Assembly (NCBI RefSeq): GCF_002074055.1
Contig: NZ_CP014619.1
Span: 3,319,002 to 3,383,001, forward strand
Length of the DNA stretch: 64,000 nt
Direction of reading: 5' to 3'
DNA from: Frondihabitans sp. 762G35
Lineage (GTDB): Bacteria > Actinomycetota > Actinomycetes > Actinomycetales > Microbacteriaceae
Shown here: in pieces, positions 61,856-64,000 of the stretch
How the letters are laid out: every line of letters starts with the position of its first letter
How positions within the stretch are numbered: position 1 is the first letter of the stretch
Notes under the pieces: model-generated
The model's database searches: none
Seen by the model: the letters and a program-made list of their open reading frames with translations, nothing else
What the model was told of the DNA's origin: nothing
Program-made: the position numbers and the translations under genes

Positions 61856-64000
61856 ATGTCACGCATAGCCTTTCACGATGACTGGACCCTCCAGACCACT
61901 GCCGGAAGTACTGAAAGCATCACGCTGCCCCACGACGCCATGATCGGCGAGAAGCGGAGCCCCGGAGCCGTCACGAGCTTTCATGGCGGATTCTTCCCCG
62001 GTGGCCGGTACCTGTATTCGAAGACCTGGGCCGTCCCGTCGACCACCAACGGAGACCGCTACCGCCTCCATTTCGAGGGTGTTCAGGGACTGACCTCCGT
62101 TCGTATCAACGGGAACGAGACCGCAACCAACGTCGACGGGTATCGCGAGTTCGCAGCTCTCATCCCTGAAATCGAGGCCGGAACCCAGATCCTCATCGAG
62201 GTCGACGTCGACAACACGCAACAGCCGAACAGCCGTTGGTACACCGGGTCGGGCATCTATCGACCCGTATGGTTGGAGACCGTGCCCGCCACGCATCTCG
62301 CCATCGATGGGGTTGGACTTCGCACGATCGGGACTGGCACATCCACTGGCCTGCGCGCCGACATTGCCGTCTCTCGCGAACTGAGGCGCCCAGGGTTCCT
62401 TGAGATCGAGATCGCGGTGCTCGACGGCAGCGACATCGTTGGAGAAGCGACAGCCTCGTTGGACGGCTCTCACGCCCAACTGGACCTGGACATCCGCGAA
62501 CCGCGCCTCTGGTCGGCGGCCACCCCGTTCCTTTACGACGTTCGTATCCGCCTGTTACGGGAAGGGTTACTCCTGGACGAGCGCACCGAGCGAACCGGCC
62601 TGCGCACAGTAAGTGTGGACTCCACTCATGGCCTGCTCGTAAACGGCGCTCCCGTGTTGCTTCGTGGGGCCTGCGTCCACCATGACAATGGAATCCTCGG
62701 AGCCGCCACCCTCCGAGTTGCGGAATTCCGTCGTGTCAGGATCCTGAAGGAGAACGGCTTCAACGCCATCCGCAGCGCCCACAATCCCGCCTCCCGCCAT
62801 CTCCTCGAAGCCTGCGACGAACTCGGAATGTACGTGATGGACGAACTCACGGACTACTGGTACCAGCCCAAGACCGCCCACGATCTCGCCCACCAGTTCG
62901 ACCGCCTCTGGCGAGACTCGGCCCGGTCAATGGTTGCAAAGGACCGGAACCACCCATCCGTCATCATGTACTCAATCGGAAACGAAGTCGCTGAGACGGC
63001 CACGCCCCGAGGCGTCGCCACAACGCGCGAAATCCACAACTTCATCCACGACCTCGACGCGGATAGGCCCACCACTGTCGCCATCAGTCTGACCGGCAAC
63101 GCATTCGTCAGCTTCGGCGGGAAGCTACCCGGCCCCAAAGACGAGACGAAGACGAAAAGTAGATCAAAAGCAGTCGAAGTCCCACCCGACACCACGCCCT
63201 CGAAAGCATCTGACTCGTTCCTCACCAGCACGATGTTCAATGTCATCGCCGATCGCATCGGGCCGATCACTCAACGGATTGCCCGGTCGAAAAGGGCGGG
63301 CAAGTACAGCCGTGATGCCTTCGCGGAAGTCGACGTCGCCGGTTACAACTACGCCTGGTCGAGGTACCACCGCGACGCCATTGACCACCCCGACCGCGTG
63401 ATGGTCGGGTCCGAGTCCCTAGTGACCGACCTTCCCGACATCTGGCGTGAGGCTCAAAAGGTGTCGGCCGTGATCGGTGACTTCCTCTGGACCGGCTGGG
63501 AGTACCTCGGCGAAACCGGACTCGGCACATGGACCTACGGGTCCGAACCTCGAATGGGTATTCAGGCTCCCTACCCTCACCTCGCCAGCGGTTCCGGGAT
63601 GATCGACCTCATCGGCGTGCCGGGCAGTGAAATGCTTTATGCACAGGCGATCTGGGCCGACGATGATTCTCCGCGCATTGCGGTCCGTCCCTTGGATGCG
63701 CAAACACAGCGGACGCGAAAAGTGCTGTGGCGCCTAACTGATGCAGTGCCCAGTTGGTCCTGGCGAAACCAGACAGGGTCACCCGCCACCATCGAGATCT
63801 ATTCCGGTGCTGATGAAGTCGACGTCCTCATCAACGGCACCAGCCTAGGAAGAAAACAAGCAGGGCCGAAGACTCGATTTCTCACCCGCTTTCATGCGCC
63901 CTATCAACCGGGCGAAGTCACGGCGATTGCTTACCGGGACGGACGCGAAGTGGGCAGATCGACCCTGACGAGCGCGGAGAAGGGTAAGTTGCGACTTATT
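61856..64000 (+). CDS. Glycoside hydrolase family 2 enzyme (copy 2), 3' end outside window
   Basis: The frame stays open from ATG 61856 to the window end, 715 residues. Domains follow copy 1: sugar-binding (FFPGGRYLYSKTW; TGSGIYRPVWLE), Ig, barrel with HHDNGILGAA, and a DUF4982-like domain (TIEIYSGADEVDVLINGTSL). The acid/base is Glu377 in SIGNEVAETA and the probable nucleophile Glu520 in VGSESL. The insert between them is lysine-rich (KDETKTKSRSKAVE) and unlike copy 1. It lies 7 bases after the SDR stop. Confidence 0.9.
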   Translation, partial: MSRIAFHDDWTLQTTAGSTESITLPHDAMIGEKRSPGAVTSFHGGFFPGGRYLYSKTWAVPSTTNGDRYRLHFEGVQGLTSVRINGNETATNVDGYREFAALIPEIEAGTQILIEVDVDNTQQPNSRWYTGSGIYRPVWLETVPATHLAIDGVGLRTIGTGTSTGLRADIAVSRELRRPGFLEIEIAVLDGSDIVGEATASLDGSHAQLDLDIREPRLWSAATPFLYDVRIRLLREGLLLDERTERTGLRTVSVDSTHGLLVNGAPVLLRGACVHHDNGILGAATLRVAEFRRVRILKENGFNAIRSAHNPASRHLLEACDELGMYVMDELTDYWYQPKTAHDLAHQFDRLWRDSARSMVAKDRNHPSVIMYSIGNEVAETATPRGVATTREIHNFIHDLDADRPTTVAISLTGNAFVSFGGKLPGPKDETKTKSRSKAVEVPPDTTPSKASDSFLTSTMFNVIADRIGPITQRIARSKRAGKYSRDAFAEVDVAGYNYAWSRYHRDAIDHPDRVMVGSESLVTDLPDIWREAQKVSAVIGDFLWTGWEYLGETGLGTWTYGSEPRMGIQAPYPHLASGSGMIDLIGVPGSEMLYAQAIWADDDSPRIAVRPLDAQTQRTRKVLWRLTDAVPSWSWRNQTGSPATIEIYSGADEVDVLINGTSLGRKQAGPKTRFLTRFHAPYQPGEVTAIAYRDGREVGRSTLTSAEKGKLRLI

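Noticed and set aside
1-64000. CRISPR arrays, rRNA, complete tRNAs, phage structural genes
   Set aside because: No regularly spaced direct repeats, rRNA-like blocks, tRNA cloverleaves or capsid/tail genes were recognised on reading both strands by eye.

Overview
The window is high-GC DNA with short intergenic gaps, many ATGA stop/start overlaps and GTG/TTG starts. Together with a mycothiol-type low-molecular-weight phosphatase/ArsC, GTP-dependent PEP carboxykinase, a SigK-like ECF sigma factor, MmyB-like XRE regulators and SLC45-like sugar permeases, this points to an actinomycete, most likely Microbacteriaceae or a close relative. No rRNA, tRNA or CRISPR array was seen.

Layout. (1) 0-28 kb is an accessory zone of small detoxification and transport modules, each beside its own regulator: a sulfurtransferase/MFS pair, a DUF347 membrane protein, an amidohydrolase, a YhgE/Pip-like membrane protein with a divergent TetR, an atypical SDR with a divergent TetR and tandem operators, a DHA2 exporter with an HSL-type esterase, a carboxymuconolactone decarboxylase/cupin/Zn-alcohol dehydrogenase/MFS operon, three MmyB-like regulators, several alpha/beta hydrolases, and a MaoC / ring-cleaving dioxygenase (MhqO-like) / esterase (MhqD-like) group. 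An IS3-family element (17.2-18.5 kb) sits between two broken genes. (2) 28-34 kb is gene-poor: a long non-coding stretch, an ECF sigma factor with no anti-sigma gene beside it, two hypothetical genes, a complete IS21-family element (31.05-33.32 kb) that cuts a hypothetical gene, and a lone antitoxin-like ORF. (3) 34.3-44.7 kb is a six-gene minus-strand catabolic operon. It encodes HyuA/HyuB of the hydantoinase/acetone-carboxylase superfamily, a Zn-alcohol dehydrogenase, an aldehyde dehydrogenase, LeuD and PEP carboxykinase. It is preceded by a 26-codon leader ORF and faced by a divergent FadR-type GntR regulator with an array of ATTGGT half-sites. (4) 44.7-46.9 kb is decayed DNA with small proteins and a VOC pseudogene. 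(5) 46.6-53.3 kb carries envelope and regulatory genes: a small membrane protein, an AI-2E/PerM-family protein, an MMPL transporter, and a tightly coupled lacI-histidine kinase-response regulator cluster. (6) 53.5-64 kb is a glycoside-utilisation operon divergent from lacI: GH2, SLC45-like MFS, GH1, GH3, SDR and a second GH2 that runs off the window.

How the parts work together (inference). In region 6 none of the glycosidases has an obvious signal peptide, so an intact glycoside is probably imported by the MFS permease and trimmed in the cytoplasm; the SDR translationally coupled to GH3 may oxidise the released sugar or aglycone. In region 3 a dehydrogenase pair plus an ATP-dependent carboxylase/hydrolase-type HyuAB and a gluconeogenic PEP carboxykinase would fit growth on an alcohol/ketone-type substrate, but the substrate cannot be read from the sequence. 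Two diverged ~97-nt non-coding repeats (19.07 and 27.79 kb) are the least explained element of the window.
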